From positions 1 to 7,165 of the forward strand of contig NZQO01000075.1 in the NCBI GenBank assembly GCA_002693605.1: DNA of 7,165 nucleotides, written 5' to 3'. The translations under genes and the position numbers were made by a program. Positions 1 through 5,858 of this stretch are shown here, one piece after another. The notes beneath the pieces were generated by a model. It was not told where the DNA came from. It was given only the letters and a program-made list of their open reading frames with translations, and made no database searches. Origin of the DNA: Flavobacteriaceae bacterium (GTDB lineage Bacteria; Bacteroidota; Bacteroidia; Flavobacteriales; Flavobacteriaceae). How positions within the stretch are numbered: the stretch's first letter is position 1; every line of letters begins with the position of its first letter.

Positions 1-177
1 ACCCATAACGAACTCGTCAATACAGTTGTCCAGCACTTCCTTTAGCAGTATATAGATACCATCGTCTGGAGAGGAGCCGTCTCCCAGTTTTCCAATGTAC
101 ATACCAGGTCGCATACGGATATGCTCCTTCCAATCCAACGACCGAATGTTATCTTCGGTATATTGTGTCTCTCCCAT
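1..177 (-). CDS. parE: DNA topoisomerase IV subunit B (ParE), N-terminal fragment
   Basis: Partial gene: the first 59 codons read leftwards from ATG at 177, and the rest lies beyond the window. ParE is the ATPase subunit of topoisomerase IV, which decatenates daughter chromosomes together with ParC. Visible are [13 protein letters not shown] (residues 21-33) and the GHKL/Bergerat motif I, E47-x2-D50-N51-x2-D54, where the Glu is the general base for ATP hydrolysis. The stretch [19 protein letters not shown] fits Bacteroidota ParE; GyrB normally has a shorter GLHHLVYEVVDN-type segment here. That is why I call ParE rather than GyrB. No other start lies upstream in a sensible position. A -7-like box sits about 20 bases upstream. 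It is divergent from the J-protein gene, with 256 bases between them. Confidence 0.93.
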   Translation of the reverse strand, partial: MGETQYTEDNIRSLDWKEHIRMRPGMYIGKLGDGSSPDDGIYILLKEVLDNCIDEFVMG

Positions 178-198
178 AAAAAATTCCTGAATACGCAC

Positions 199-206
199 TA
201 AATATA
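199..206 (-). promoter_or_regulatory. Candidate -7 box for parE
   Basis: Read on the minus strand this is TATATTTA, seven of eight positions of the Bacteroidota -7 consensus TAnnTTTG. It lies 21 bases before the parE start, giving a short leader. No clear TTG -33 box is found at the expected 17-23 base spacing, so the call rests on one half-site. Confidence 0.4.
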
Positions 207-233
207 AGGGTTCACGCACAAAATTGAAACCCT
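207..233. repeat. Imperfect inverted repeat at the parE promoter
   Basis: The arms AGGGTTCA (207-214) and TGAAACCCT (225-233) are reverse complements except for one extra base, with a 10-base spacer. The repeat sits directly upstream of the candidate parE -7 box, in the -33 to -7 spacer region where a repressor would act. It could equally be chance; there is no T-run, so it is not a terminator. Confidence 0.3.
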
Positions 234-381
234 AGCCAAGAAAAGTAATTAACAATAAAACCCTTGGTATTGTTAGTAAGGTGGTTAGTCATTTTAGACA
301 GAAAAAGTGATTTAATATGAATTTACAAATTTCCTACCGCAATATCCATTATTAAAATTATGTGAAGAATGCGCGGGGAAT

Positions 382-412
382 TTGAACTTTTCCCATCAAT
401 TATATAACTTCA
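382..412 (+). promoter_or_regulatory. Candidate promoter for cbpA-cbpM
   Basis: TTG at 382-384 is followed after 20 bases by TAACTTCA at 405-412. This matches TAnnTT of the Bacteroidota -7 box but not its last two bases. The leader would be about 15-20 bases to the ATG at 434. No CIRCE-type inverted repeat is visible, so heat-shock control by HrcA is not suggested. Confidence 0.35.
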
Positions 413-433
413 ACAAAAGATTGAGCATTACCT

Positions 434-1351
434 ATGGAATATATCGATTATTACAAGGAATTGGGACTTTCTAAAAACGCGACCGAGACCGATATCAAAA
501 AGGCGTATCGTAAACTCGCGCGAAAGTACCACCCAGATTTAAATCCGAACAACGCAGACGCCCAGTTGAAATTCCAGCGCATAAACGAGGCTCACGCAGT
601 ACTGAGCGATCCCGAAAAGAGAAAGAAATACGATAAGTACGGCAAGGACTGGGAACACGCCGATGCCTTTGAAAAAGCACAGCGACAACAGACCCGGCAA
701 GGTTTTGGCGGGGGCTCGCAAAGACGTACATATACGACGGGCGGCAGCGGCGGGTTCGATGAAAGCCAATTCTCCGATTTTTTCGAGAACATGTTTGGCG
801 GCGGCGGTTTCGCCGGTGGCAACCCAAGGGGCCAGACGCGATTTAAGGGGCAGGATTTCAATGCTACGCTCCAACTCCAGCTTACCGATATCCTGAGCGA
901 CCAAAAACAGACCCTAGATCTGGGTGGTAAGAAAATACGGCTCACCATCCCTGCGGGTGTAGAGGACGGCCAGACCATAAAAATCAAAGGCCACGGTGGT
1001 GAGGGCGTAAATGGCGGCCCAAAGGGAGATTTGTTTATTACGTTCCAAATTTTCAACAATACCCCCTTTAAGCGTGTGGGCCCAGATTTGTACAAAACCG
1101 AGTCTATCGATTTGTACACGGCCCTACTGGGTGGCGAAATTACTGTAGAGACGCTCAATGGTAAGGTAAAACTGAACGTAAAGCCCGAAACGCAGAACGA
1201 CACCAAAATTAAGCTGAAGGGTAAGGGCCTACCCAAGTATAAAGAGAAAGACGCCGTTGGCAATCTCTATATAACTTATAAAATAACAATGCCCATGAAC
1301 CTTTCAGATAAGGAAAAAGAACTATTGGCCCAACTTTCTAAACTCCGCTAA
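434..1351 (+). CDS. cbpA: CbpA-type (class B) J-domain co-chaperone
   Basis: 305-aa cytoplasmic DnaJ-family protein that would deliver substrates to DnaK and stimulate its ATPase. The J domain occupies residues 5-70, with the essential HPD at 33-35 between helices II and III. A Gly/Phe-rich linker follows (about 89-135, including FGGG and MFGGGGF). Two beta-sandwich substrate-binding domains fill about 140-290, with the typical [18 protein letters not shown] at 171-188. There is no CxxCxGxG zinc-finger repeat, so this is not DnaJ proper but the CbpA/DJLA-like class, whose usual length (about 300 aa) it matches. The next gene starts one base after the stop and encodes CbpM, which settles CbpA over other class B J-proteins. 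The ATG at 434 begins [12 protein letters not shown], the normal J-domain start. Confidence 0.93.
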   Translation: MEYIDYYKELGLSKNATETDIKKAYRKLARKYHPDLNPNNADAQLKFQRINEAHAVLSDPEKRKKYDKYGKDWEHADAFEKAQRQQTRQGFGGGSQRRTYTTGGSGGFDESQFSDFFENMFGGGGFAGGNPRGQTRFKGQDFNATLQLQLTDILSDQKQTLDLGGKKIRLTIPAGVEDGQTIKIKGHGGEGVNGGPKGDLFITFQIFNNTPFKRVGPDLYKTESIDLYTALLGGEITVETLNGKVKLNVKPETQNDTKIKLKGKGLPKYKEKDAVGNLYITYKITMPMNLSDKEKELLAQLSKLR

Positions 1352-1352
1352 C

Positions 1353-1643
1353 ATGGCTATTCAAAACCACATTCTCATAACGACCTTCTGCGAGCAATCG
1401 CGTATCGACAACGAATTTGTCCATCTACTGGAAGTCCACGGACTTATTAAATGCAAGCGCGTAAATGCGCAGCTATATATTGAGGAAGATACCGTTTCGG
1501 AAATTGAAAGGATGTTTCGCCTACATCGGGAACTGGGCATAAACATTGAAGGTATCGACGCCCTAAACCATATGCTACAGCGTATTTCACAAATGGAAGA
1601 GGAACTCTCCCAACTTCGGAAAAGGCTTCGTCTGTACGAATAG
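1353..1643 (+). CDS. cbpM: Chaperone modulator CbpM
   Basis: 96-aa protein of the CbpM family (MerR-like helix-turn-helix fold). CbpM binds the J domain of CbpA and blocks its access to DnaK; in E. coli it is about 101 aa and is likewise encoded directly after cbpA. Visible features are an N-terminal half with FVHLLEVHGLI (22-32) and YIEEDTVSEIERM (42-54), typical of MerR-like folds, then HRELGINIEGIDALNHML (58-75) and a charged coiled-coil end (about 72-94, rich in Glu, Arg and Leu). With one base between the cbpA stop and this ATG the two genes must be co-transcribed and probably translationally coupled. No terminator with a T-run follows. Function is assigned from family and context. Confidence 0.9.
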   Translation: MAIQNHILITTFCEQSRIDNEFVHLLEVHGLIKCKRVNAQLYIEEDTVSEIERMFRLHRELGINIEGIDALNHMLQRISQMEEELSQLRKRLRLYE

Positions 1644-1680
1644 GTTTTTGTGAATTTTTGCCCAAAATTCAACTAAAGGC

Positions 1681-1706
1681 TTGTTAAAAACTTCGGTTTC
1701 ACTTTG
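1681..1706 (+). promoter_or_regulatory. Weak candidate promoter for the PAP2 gene
   Basis: TCACTTTG at 1699-1706 matches seven of eight positions of TAnnTTTG. A TTG lies at 1681-1683, but the spacer is only 15 bases, shorter than usual. If real, transcription would begin near 1712, after a possible TTG start at 1704, which supports the ATG at 1728. Read-through from cbpM is the alternative. Confidence 0.25.
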
Positions 1707-1727
1707 GGAAGTTTCTATCTTCAGACT

Positions 1728-2549
1728 ATGAAAAAAATCACACTTCTCTTAGCAATTATTTTCAGCAGCACACAATTAATCGGTCAAAAAAGTAACTCGC
1801 CCTACGAACTAGATTGGTTACGCGATGGGATCTGGACGGGAGTCGGCCTAGCCGGTAGCGCAGGTGGGTTAGTCCTAATCCAGAATAAGGACGATATGAC
1901 AATGGAGGAATTCAACAACCTCGACGAGGACGATATTCCGGCCATAGACCGCTGGGCCGCGGGAAATAATTCCGAAAACGCAAGCAAGCTTAGCGACATC
2001 CCATTTGCCGCCTCGTTCGCACTCCCCTTTTTAACCCTTTTGGATGGTAAGATCAATGATCACACAGGGCAACTAATAATACTCTACCTAGAGGCATTTT
2101 CCACCACTGCAACGATGTATTCTATGACCGTAGGCTTGGTAGATAGGTCTCGGCCTTATGTCTATGACGATAGTGGCGAAACCGGAATAGGTAGGCGCAT
2201 GAGCAATAATGGCCAGCGGTCGTTTTATGCCGGGCATGTAGCTGCTTCTGCAACGGGAACGTTCTTGGCCGCAAAGATATATAGCGATTTCAACCCAGAT
2301 GCCAAGGGTAAATTTTGGGTATGGGCCGGCGCGGCGGCAATTCCCGCTGCTGTTTCTTATTATCGCATCGAGGCGGGCCAACACTTTTTAACCGATGTCT
2401 CCCTGGGCTATGTGCTTGGTGCCGCCACGGGAATTTTAGTGCCAGAGCTACATAAAAAACGAGACAGTAAAGTTGCCGTATATCCTAGTGCCGGCAGAAG
2501 TTTTATGGGCGACGAATACCAAGGTCTTTCGGTACGCTATACATTTTAA
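1728..2549 (+). CDS. Exported PAP2-superfamily phosphatase, divergent motifs
   Basis: 273-aa protein starting MKKITLLLAIIFSS, a signal peptide likely cleaved near IGQ (18-20), so it should act in the envelope. Members hydrolyse lipid phosphates or pyrophosphates such as phosphatidic acid or undecaprenyl pyrophosphate. The three PAP2 motifs are present but altered. In KX6RP the Arg142-Pro143 is kept and the Lys position is Val135. PSGH is YAGH, with His170 kept. SRX5HX3D is Y-R213-X5-H219-X3-D223, keeping the nucleophilic His and its Asp. Hydrophobic stretches at about 92-105, 115-139, 168-184 and 197-211 fit the helical core. The tail ends GLSVRYTF, resembling the terminal strand of an outer-membrane protein. 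A TTG start at 1704 would add eight residues before the signal peptide and is unlikely. The substrate is not predictable. Confidence 0.82.
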   Translation: MKKITLLLAIIFSSTQLIGQKSNSPYELDWLRDGIWTGVGLAGSAGGLVLIQNKDDMTMEEFNNLDEDDIPAIDRWAAGNNSENASKLSDIPFAASFALPFLTLLDGKINDHTGQLIILYLEAFSTTATMYSMTVGLVDRSRPYVYDDSGETGIGRRMSNNGQRSFYAGHVAASATGTFLAAKIYSDFNPDAKGKFWVWAGAAAIPAAVSYYRIEAGQHFLTDVSLGYVLGAATGILVPELHKKRDSKVAVYPSAGRSFMGDEYQGLSVRYTF

Positions 2550-2573
2550 CTAAGCGGAAAGGTCTAAAAAGAC

Positions 2574-2605
2574 AAAAAGCTCGAACATAATGGATCGAGC
2601 TTTTT
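2574..2605. terminator. Bidirectional terminator between the PAP2 gene and ychF
   Basis: A perfect 11-bp stem, AAAAAGCTCGA (2574-2584) paired with TCGAGCTTTTT (2595-2605), encloses a 10-base loop. A-run and T-run flank both sides, so it can end transcription in both directions. It sits between the stops of two convergent genes. Confidence 0.88.
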
Positions 2606-2624
2606 GATATCATTTGAAAAATCG

Positions 2625-3719
2625 CTACACATTGAAGCGGAAGTGCATAACATCGCCATCCTTCACGATGTATTCCTTTCCTTCCACGCCCAATTTACCA
2701 GCCTCGCGTACTTTTGCCTCGCTACCATATTTTTCGAAATCGTCATACTTAATTACCTCTGCGCGAATAAATCCCTTTTCAAAGTCGGTATGGATAACAC
2801 CGGCCGCCTCGGGAGCCGTGGCGCCAACCGGAATAGTCCAGGCGCGCACTTCCTTTTCGCCCGCCGTAAAATAGGTTTGGAGGTTCAGCAGTTTATAAGC
2901 ACTGCGAATAAGCTTAGCCGAACCGGGCTCGTCTAGGCCGAGGTCTTCCAAGAACATTTGGCGCTCTTCAAAGGTTTCCAATTCGGTAATATCGGCCTCG
3001 GTGCCAACGGCAAGCACCAATACCTCGGCATTTTCATCGGCAACCGCTGCTTTTACCTTTTCCACATAGGCATTTCCGGAGGCGGCAGAATCCTCGTCCA
3101 CATTACAAACGTAAAGCACGGGCTTATCGGTAATATACTGCATAGGGGCGATAACCTCCTCGCGCTCGGCATCGGTAAGGGTAATGGCACGTACCGATAT
3201 ACCGGCCTCGAGCCCTTCCTTAACCTTTACCAGTGCGGCCTCTTCCTTTTGCGCTTCCTTATTACCGGTGCGGGCGGCGCGCTTTACCTTTTCCAAGCGC
3301 TTATCGGTCGTTTCAAGATCTTTAAGCTGAAGTTCAATATCAATCGTTTCCTTATCGCGAATAGGGTTTACGTTTCCATCAACGTGAACCACATTGTCGT
3401 TGTCAAAACAACGTAACACGTGCAAAATGGCATCGGTTTCGCGGATATTTCCGAGGAACTGGTTACCGAGCCCCTCCCCTTTACTGGCGCCTTTTACCAA
3501 TCCGGCAATATCTACAATCTCGACTGTGGCCGGCAGTACCCGCTGGGGGTTTACCAGTTCCTCGAGCTTTACGAGCCGAGGGTCTGGAACGTTAACTACG
3601 CCAATATTGGGCTCAATAGTGCAAAAGGGAAAGTTGGCACTTTGCGCCTTGGCGTTGGACAGACAGTTAAAAAGAGTCGATTTGCCCACATTTGGCAATC
3701 CTACGATTCCTGCTTTCAT
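2625..3719 (-). CDS. ychF: Redox-regulated ATPase YchF (OLA1 family)
   Basis: 364 aa, matching the usual length of about 363. YchF is a universally conserved, ribosome-associated P-loop ATPase of the Obg family, linked to translation and oxidative-stress control. The P-loop is GLPNVGKS (7-14) and G3 is DIAG (70-73). The G4 position reads NVDE (206-209) instead of NKxD, the known reason this family prefers ATP to GTP. His112, in NVVHVDG, corresponds to the family's catalytic His. A helical coiled-coil arm covers about 130-190, and the C-terminal TGS domain about 281-364 ([15 protein letters not shown]). The ATG at 3719 gives [14 protein letters not shown], the standard N-terminus; an in-frame start 13 codons earlier only adds residues the family lacks. 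It is a single gene with its own promoter. Confidence 0.97.
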   Translation of the reverse strand: MKAGIVGLPNVGKSTLFNCLSNAKAQSANFPFCTIEPNIGVVNVPDPRLVKLEELVNPQRVLPATVEIVDIAGLVKGASKGEGLGNQFLGNIRETDAILHVLRCFDNDNVVHVDGNVNPIRDKETIDIELQLKDLETTDKRLEKVKRAARTGNKEAQKEEAALVKVKEGLEAGISVRAITLTDAEREEVIAPMQYITDKPVLYVCNVDEDSAASGNAYVEKVKAAVADENAEVLVLAVGTEADITELETFEERQMFLEDLGLDEPGSAKLIRSAYKLLNLQTYFTAGEKEVRAWTIPVGATAPEAAGVIHTDFEKGFIRAEVIKYDDFEKYGSEAKVREAGKLGVEGKEYIVKDGDVMHFRFNV

Positions 3720-3738
3720 ACGTATAAAATTAAGGGTG

Positions 3739-3746
3739 CAAATATA
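3739..3746 (-). promoter_or_regulatory. -7 box for ychF
   Basis: On the minus strand this reads TATATTTG, a perfect match to the Bacteroidota -7 consensus TAnnTTTG. It lies 19 bases before the ATG at 3719, leaving a short leader. No TTG is seen at the ideal -33 spacing. This box also supports the 3719 start, because the longer in-frame start would fall upstream of transcription. Confidence 0.6.
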
Positions 3747-3820
3747 CAGTATAAGCAAGAAAATATACGCAGTATATACACGGTCTTTTTCATGAATTTT
3801 AGGAATAATTTCACGGCAGT

Positions 3821-3855
3821 TTGGCTTTTACTTAACCAAAACAGGCGTACGTTTA
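3821..3855 (+). promoter_or_regulatory. Candidate promoter of secreted protein 1
   Basis: TTG (3821-3823), a 24-base spacer, and TACGTTTA (3848-3855), seven of eight to TAnnTTTG, 25 bases before the ATG at 3881. The spacer is slightly longer than the usual 17-23. Inside it, TTAAC-N4-ACAGGC (3832-3846) recurs as TTAAC-N4-ATAGGC upstream of secreted protein 2 at almost the same place. Confidence 0.4.
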
Positions 3856-3880
3856 CCTAGTAATTCAAACGACAGAACTT

Positions 3881-4360
3881 ATGAAATCAATAATTTTAAG
3901 TACAGTTGCCAGTTTGCTCATAACCGTGGGCGCTACCGCCCAGGTAAAGGAGGACGTACAACAGGAAACGACTACCAAAAAAGTGGTGGTCAAGGACACC
4001 AGGGTTGATACCAAGGTGGTACAGGAAGTAAAAAAGAACAAGGAGCTTGTAATGGTCGAGGGAAATGAGAAGGAGGACCAAGATAAAAAAGTAACGACCA
4101 TTGCCGCCGATGAGGTGAACGTGGTTACGGATGAACAGTCTATGGACGCCGAAAACACGGTTAAGGTTCAGAAGAACGTAGCTGCCAAGAACGCACAATT
4201 GGAAGCTTCGATAGAAGCGCAGCGTGCTGAAGCCAAGAAGGAAAGATTGGCATTTGATGCCAAGAAGCGTGCTATGGACCAAGAATTGGCCGAGCGGCGT
4301 AAACAGCTGGAAAAACGACCCAAGGGAATGGTCAAGCTAAAGAAGGATAACGACCAATAA
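3881..4360 (+). CDS. Small secreted protein 1, charged and helical (unknown function)
   Basis: 159 aa; I do not recognise a family. MKSIILSTVASLLITVGATA (1-20) is a clear signal peptide with probable cleavage before Gln21, so the mature protein is periplasmic or surface-located. The mature N-terminus is Thr/Lys/Val-rich (ETTTKKVVVKDTRVD, 29-43), resembling the equivalent region of the next two proteins. Residues about 93-145 are rich in Ala, Glu, Lys, Arg and Gln with no Pro or Gly, which suggests one long helix or coiled coil. The tail is basic (KRPKGMVKLKKDND). There are no cysteines and no lipobox. The gene is monocistronic, with its own candidate promoter and a strong terminator. It could be a structural or envelope-stress protein, but that is only a guess. 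Confidence 0.8.
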   Translation: MKSIILSTVASLLITVGATAQVKEDVQQETTTKKVVVKDTRVDTKVVQEVKKNKELVMVEGNEKEDQDKKVTTIAADEVNVVTDEQSMDAENTVKVQKNVAAKNAQLEASIEAQRAEAKKERLAFDAKKRAMDQELAERRKQLEKRPKGMVKLKKDNDQ

Positions 4361-4380
4361 ATAACGAACTTATCATATTC

Positions 4381-4407
4381 AAAACCCGGCAATAGCCGGG
4401 TTTTTTT
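4381..4407 (+). terminator. Rho-independent terminator of secreted protein 1
   Basis: A 10-bp perfect stem, AAAACCCGGC (4381-4390) paired with GCCGGGTTTT (4395-4404), with an AATA tetraloop and an uninterrupted T-run to 4407. It lies 21 bases after the stop codon. The GC-rich core and T-tract make it a textbook terminator. Confidence 0.93.
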
Positions 4408-4420
4408 CTTTGTGTAGTAA

Positions 4421-4461
4421 CCCCAAAGGCACTTGAATTGGGGCATATTTTCCGGAAATAT
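4421..4461. repeat. Two adjacent small inverted repeats
   Basis: CCCCAA (4421-4426) and TTGGGG (4438-4443) are exact inverted repeats with an 11-base loop. Next to them, ATATTT (4445-4450) and AAATAT (4456-4461) flank TCCGG. Neither is followed by a T-run. They lie in the 262-base gap before secreted protein 2 and could be operator sites or remnants; no other structure was seen in this gap apart from the promoter. Confidence 0.3.
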
Positions 4462-4541
4462 ATGTCTTGACCATGAATTTAAGAGAATTTTACGATAATC
4501 CCCCGAAAGCGCGAAAAGTTTAGCAAAGTCTTATAACCGTA

Positions 4542-4576
4542 TTGTCGTTTTTTAACACCGATAGGCCGTATATTGA
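4542..4576 (+). promoter_or_regulatory. Candidate promoter of secreted protein 2
   Basis: TTG (4542-4544), a 24-base spacer, and TATATTGA (4569-4576), a partial match to TAnnTTTG, 46 bases before the ATG at 4623. The overall length and spacing equal those of the candidate promoter of secreted protein 1, and TTAAC-N4-ATAGGC (4552-4566) is shared with it. Confidence 0.35.
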
Positions 4577-4622
4577 TAATGGATTATTAATCAGACAATT
4601 AAAAATTTTAAAACGTAGAATT

Positions 4623-5174
4623 ATGAAGAAGATAATGTTAGTTTTTGCACTTGCCGCATTTACCACAACTTTTGCGCAAGTAGACCAAAACACGAATAGA
4701 ACGAAAACCACAACAATTACCAAAAAGAAGGTAACCGATAATAAAGGTACCGATGTTACGGCACGATCTGTAACCACGACGCGCACCCAGAAATTAGCGC
4801 TAACCGATTTCGAAGGTCAGCATAATTTTGAAACTGTGATGAGGCCTTGGAACGTCGACAATAACATCAAGTACTATAACAACGGAAATTTATATTGGAT
4901 GACGCCCGAAAAGCCCGGCTACACGGTAATGACAAATATTAATGGTACGAAGACAGAATATGCTACCATTCGTCCAACATCACAAGATGGATATTATATC
5001 TACTCACAGGACGGGGAAAATTCATTCGGATATTTTAATACCGATGGAGATTTCATCATAGAAAGTTATGACCCAGACAATGACGGTGTTACAAATTACG
5101 TGTACAAAGCCGAAATGAGCGACGCCCAACGTAAAATGATGAAAGAGAGAATGAAGAAGAATAAAATGAAGTAA
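4623..5174 (+). CDS. Small secreted protein 2, paralogue of its downstream neighbour
   Basis: 183 aa, function unknown. MKKIMLVFALAAFTTTFAQ (1-19) is a signal peptide with probable cleavage near FAQ, so the product is exported. The open frame extends to a TTG at 4542, but only the ATG at 4623 places the signal peptide at the N-terminus. The mature chain starts with a Thr/Lys-rich segment (RTKTTTITKKKVTDNKGTD, 26-44). Next comes QKLALTDFEGQHNFE (56-70), then an aromatic-rich, probably beta-stranded region with SQDGYYIY (120-127) and NSFGYFNTDGDFIIESY (133-149), and a DPDNDG loop (150-155). The end is very basic (KERMKKNKMK). The 177-aa protein encoded downstream aligns across nearly the whole length. 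No catalytic motif or cysteine is visible. It ends in its own terminator. Confidence 0.82.
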   Translation: MKKIMLVFALAAFTTTFAQVDQNTNRTKTTTITKKKVTDNKGTDVTARSVTTTRTQKLALTDFEGQHNFETVMRPWNVDNNIKYYNNGNLYWMTPEKPGYTVMTNINGTKTEYATIRPTSQDGYYIYSQDGENSFGYFNTDGDFIIESYDPDNDGVTNYVYKAEMSDAQRKMMKERMKKNKMK

Positions 5175-5189
5175 TTCATTTTAGATTGA

Positions 5190-5219
5190 AAGAGTGCTGC
5201 AAGCGCAGCACTCTTCTTT
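5190..5219 (+). terminator. Terminator or attenuator between secreted proteins 2 and 3
   Basis: An 11-bp perfect stem, AAGAGTGCTGC (5190-5200) paired with GCAGCACTCTT (5205-5215), with loop AAGC, followed by a C and TTT, so the T-tract is short and interrupted. It lies 15 bases after the protein 2 stop. The weaker T-tract would allow partial read-through into the next gene, for which no separate promoter is seen. Confidence 0.85.
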
Positions 5220-5253
5220 ATTTAAAGCAGCAACAAACTAAACTATATAAACC

Positions 5254-5787
5254 ATGAAAACGACTATTACCTTACTCCTAGCCACGGCCCTGACCGTGGG
5301 CACCTACGCACAGGACAATAAAAATAAAAATGTAAAGAAAACGACCACAGTCACAAAGACCGCCGTCATGGATGACGATGGCATCGAAGTTTCGGAAAAA
5401 GAAGCAGAACTGAAAGTAACCCGAAAATTGGGACTGACCGATTTTAAGGGTACCCACAATTTTGAAGTAGACCTCATGCCAAGGAATATTGAAACCGATG
5501 TCTCTTATTCATACGAGGACGAAATATTCGCTTTCGAAAAAACCGCTACAGGGTATAAAATGGTAACGGTAGACCCCGATGAATCTAGATCCGATTTTGC
5601 CGATATCGTAAAATCGTCACAAGAAGGTTTTTATTACGTTCGACCTAAGAATGCAACAAATTCCATCGGGTATTACGACAGCAATGGTAATTTCATTGTC
5701 GAGACCTACAATAATGACAACGATACCGTAACAATGAGTAAATTTTCATTGAAAAAGGGCAAAAAGGTAAGTACAAAAAAAATGTAA
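5254..5787 (+). CDS. Small secreted protein 3, paralogue of its upstream neighbour
   Basis: 177 aa, function unknown. MKTTITLLLATALTVGTYAQ (1-20) is a signal peptide with probable cleavage around YAQ. The layout copies protein 2: a Thr/Lys-rich start (KKTTTVTKTAVMDDDG, 28-43), RKLGLTDFKGTHNFE (57-71; 11 of 15 identical to the neighbour), a middle with SQEGFYYV (122-129), NSIGYYDSNGNFIVETY (136-152), and a basic tail (KKGKKVSTKKM). The aspartate loop of protein 2 is degraded here to N-N-D-N-D-T (153-158). The mature core is more acidic than in protein 2. The two genes look like an old tandem duplication with strong divergence in the middle. Between the preceding terminator and this ATG there are only 34 bases and no recognisable promoter. 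Confidence 0.82.
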   Translation: MKTTITLLLATALTVGTYAQDNKNKNVKKTTTVTKTAVMDDDGIEVSEKEAELKVTRKLGLTDFKGTHNFEVDLMPRNIETDVSYSYEDEIFAFEKTATGYKMVTVDPDESRSDFADIVKSSQEGFYYVRPKNATNSIGYYDSNGNFIVETYNNDNDTVTMSKFSLKKGKKVSTKKM

Positions 5788-5804
5788 CCCAGCAACATGC
5801 ATAG

Positions 5805-5840
5805 AAAAAGCCGTTTTACACTGAGGTAAAACGGCTTTTT
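5805..5840. terminator. Bidirectional terminator between secreted protein 3 and the ferredoxin
   Basis: A perfect 15-bp stem, AAAAAGCCGTTTTAC (5805-5819) paired with GTAAAACGGCTTTTT (5826-5840), has a 6-base loop and A/T runs on both sides. It lies between two convergent stop codons, so it serves both transcripts. Confidence 0.93.
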
Positions 5841-5858
5841 ATTTTGTATTCCACATCC

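Noticed and set aside
317..355. 12-codon open frame (MNLQISYRNIHY) in the leader region before cbpA
   Set aside because: Such short frames occur by chance in AT-rich DNA; it lies upstream of the candidate promoter and shows no attenuator structure.
592..1263. Long open frame (223 codons) on the minus strand inside cbpA
   Set aside because: It is antisense to a certain gene, rich in Pro and Ser as expected from the reverse frame of Gly/Lys-rich codons, and shows no family resemblance.
1651..1671. Hairpin TGAATTTT-TGCCC-AAAATTCA after cbpM
   Set aside because: The stem is 8 bp and almost all A/T, and no T-run follows, so it is not a convincing terminator.
1704..1727. TTG start giving an eight-residue longer PAP2 protein
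   Set aside because: It would place residues before a normal signal peptide, and a candidate -7 box ends at 1706, so transcription likely begins after it.
3420..3860. Plus-strand open frame of 146 codons overlapping the ychF start
   Set aside because: Most of it is antisense to ychF, whose reading is unambiguous; the translation has no recognisable domain or start signal.
4542..4622. TTG start giving a 27-residue extension of secreted protein 2
   Set aside because: The extension would bury the signal peptide, and the TTG is better read as the -33 box of the promoter.
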